The notes under the pieces were generated by a model. The model ran no database searches, was not told where the DNA came from, and saw only the letters and a program-made list of their open reading frames with translations. A DNA stretch of 6,803 nt from Lactobacillus sp. (GTDB lineage: Bacteria; Pseudomonadota; Alphaproteobacteria; RF32; CAG-239): assembly GCA_031263385.1 (NCBI GenBank), contig JAISFX010000101.1, positions 1-6,803 on the forward strand, written 5' to 3'. Shown here one piece after another: positions 6,750 to 6,803 of this stretch; positions within the stretch are counted from its first letter, which is position 1, and every line of letters starts with the position of its first letter. Made by a program: the position numbers and the translations under genes.

Positions 6750-6803
6750 ATGGAAAACTTTTACGCAGGGAACGACGGCACGGTATATGCCGTTAGTAAA
6801 AAT
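6750..6803 (+). CDS. partial member C of the tandem paralogous family (first 18 codons, runs off right edge)
   Basis: An ATG at 6750 opens a frame that continues to the window edge. The 18 visible residues, MENFYAGNDGTVYAVSKN, match the N-terminus of the 5098 product (NDGTIYAID) almost position for position, and the DNA shares the stretch AACGACGGCAC. This shows a real gene despite the short visible length. It begins 16 bases after the stop of the 5921 gene, with neither promoter nor terminator between, so it should be transcribed from P3. The upstream sequence is AT-rich with no Shine-Dalgarno. Length and C-terminus are unknown. Confidence 0.75.
   Translation, partial: MENFYAGNDGTVYAVSKN

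Noticed and set aside
1..6803. CRISPR array, tRNA, rRNA or insertion sequence
   Set aside because: No regularly spaced repeat, no tRNA-like fold, no rRNA-like stretch and no transposase motif was seen on either strand.

Overview
The window looks like chromosomal DNA from an AT-leaning alphaproteobacterium, possibly one of the uncultured host-associated lineages (the lineage is inferred; no rRNA marker is present). The main support is RecG: its C-terminal RGGGELLGTRQSG motif and final LLYLFQRDDAVK block are in the alphaproteobacterial style, and recG lies head-to-head with mfd, a neighbourhood common in that class.

Layout. (1) Positions 1-1684, minus strand: the N-terminal half of mfd (transcription-repair coupling factor), starting at GTG and running off the left edge. 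(2) 1685-1769: an 85-bp divergent intergenic region with a perfect 8-bp inverted repeat. (3) 1770-3848, plus strand: a complete recG whose helicase motif VI reads QLRGRIKRG instead of the usual QLRGRVGRG. (4) 3849-4060: a weak terminator, then a strong sigma70-type promoter. (5) 4061-4934: a two-gene unit, a small membrane-anchored protein followed by a soluble protein, both unrecognised, closed by a very good intrinsic terminator. (6) 5098-5754: a single-gene unit with its own promoter and terminator. (7) 5921 to the right edge: a third promoter driving a 270-aa protein and then, 16 bp downstream, the first 18 codons of another gene.

The products at 5098, 5921 and 6750 are diverged members of one protein family. 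The two complete ones align over about 200 residues through shared blocks (IVxIGxxFxYK, FVxGK, VxFSxD, YLF). The start of the gene at 6750 repeats the NDGTxYA signature of the 5098 product. I do not recognise the family. The three transcription units downstream of recG share an upstream module: an AAAATrTTGACA -35 region, a 16-17-bp spacer, a TATTTT or TAGAAT -10, and an AT-rich leader with AATATTAA and no clear Shine-Dalgarno sequence.

mfd and recG both act on stalled replication or transcription complexes and are ordinary housekeeping genes. The region to the right reads as a lineage-specific array of small orphan genes, visibly richer in A+T than recG, that continues past the window. Nothing in the sequence ties it functionally to mfd or recG.
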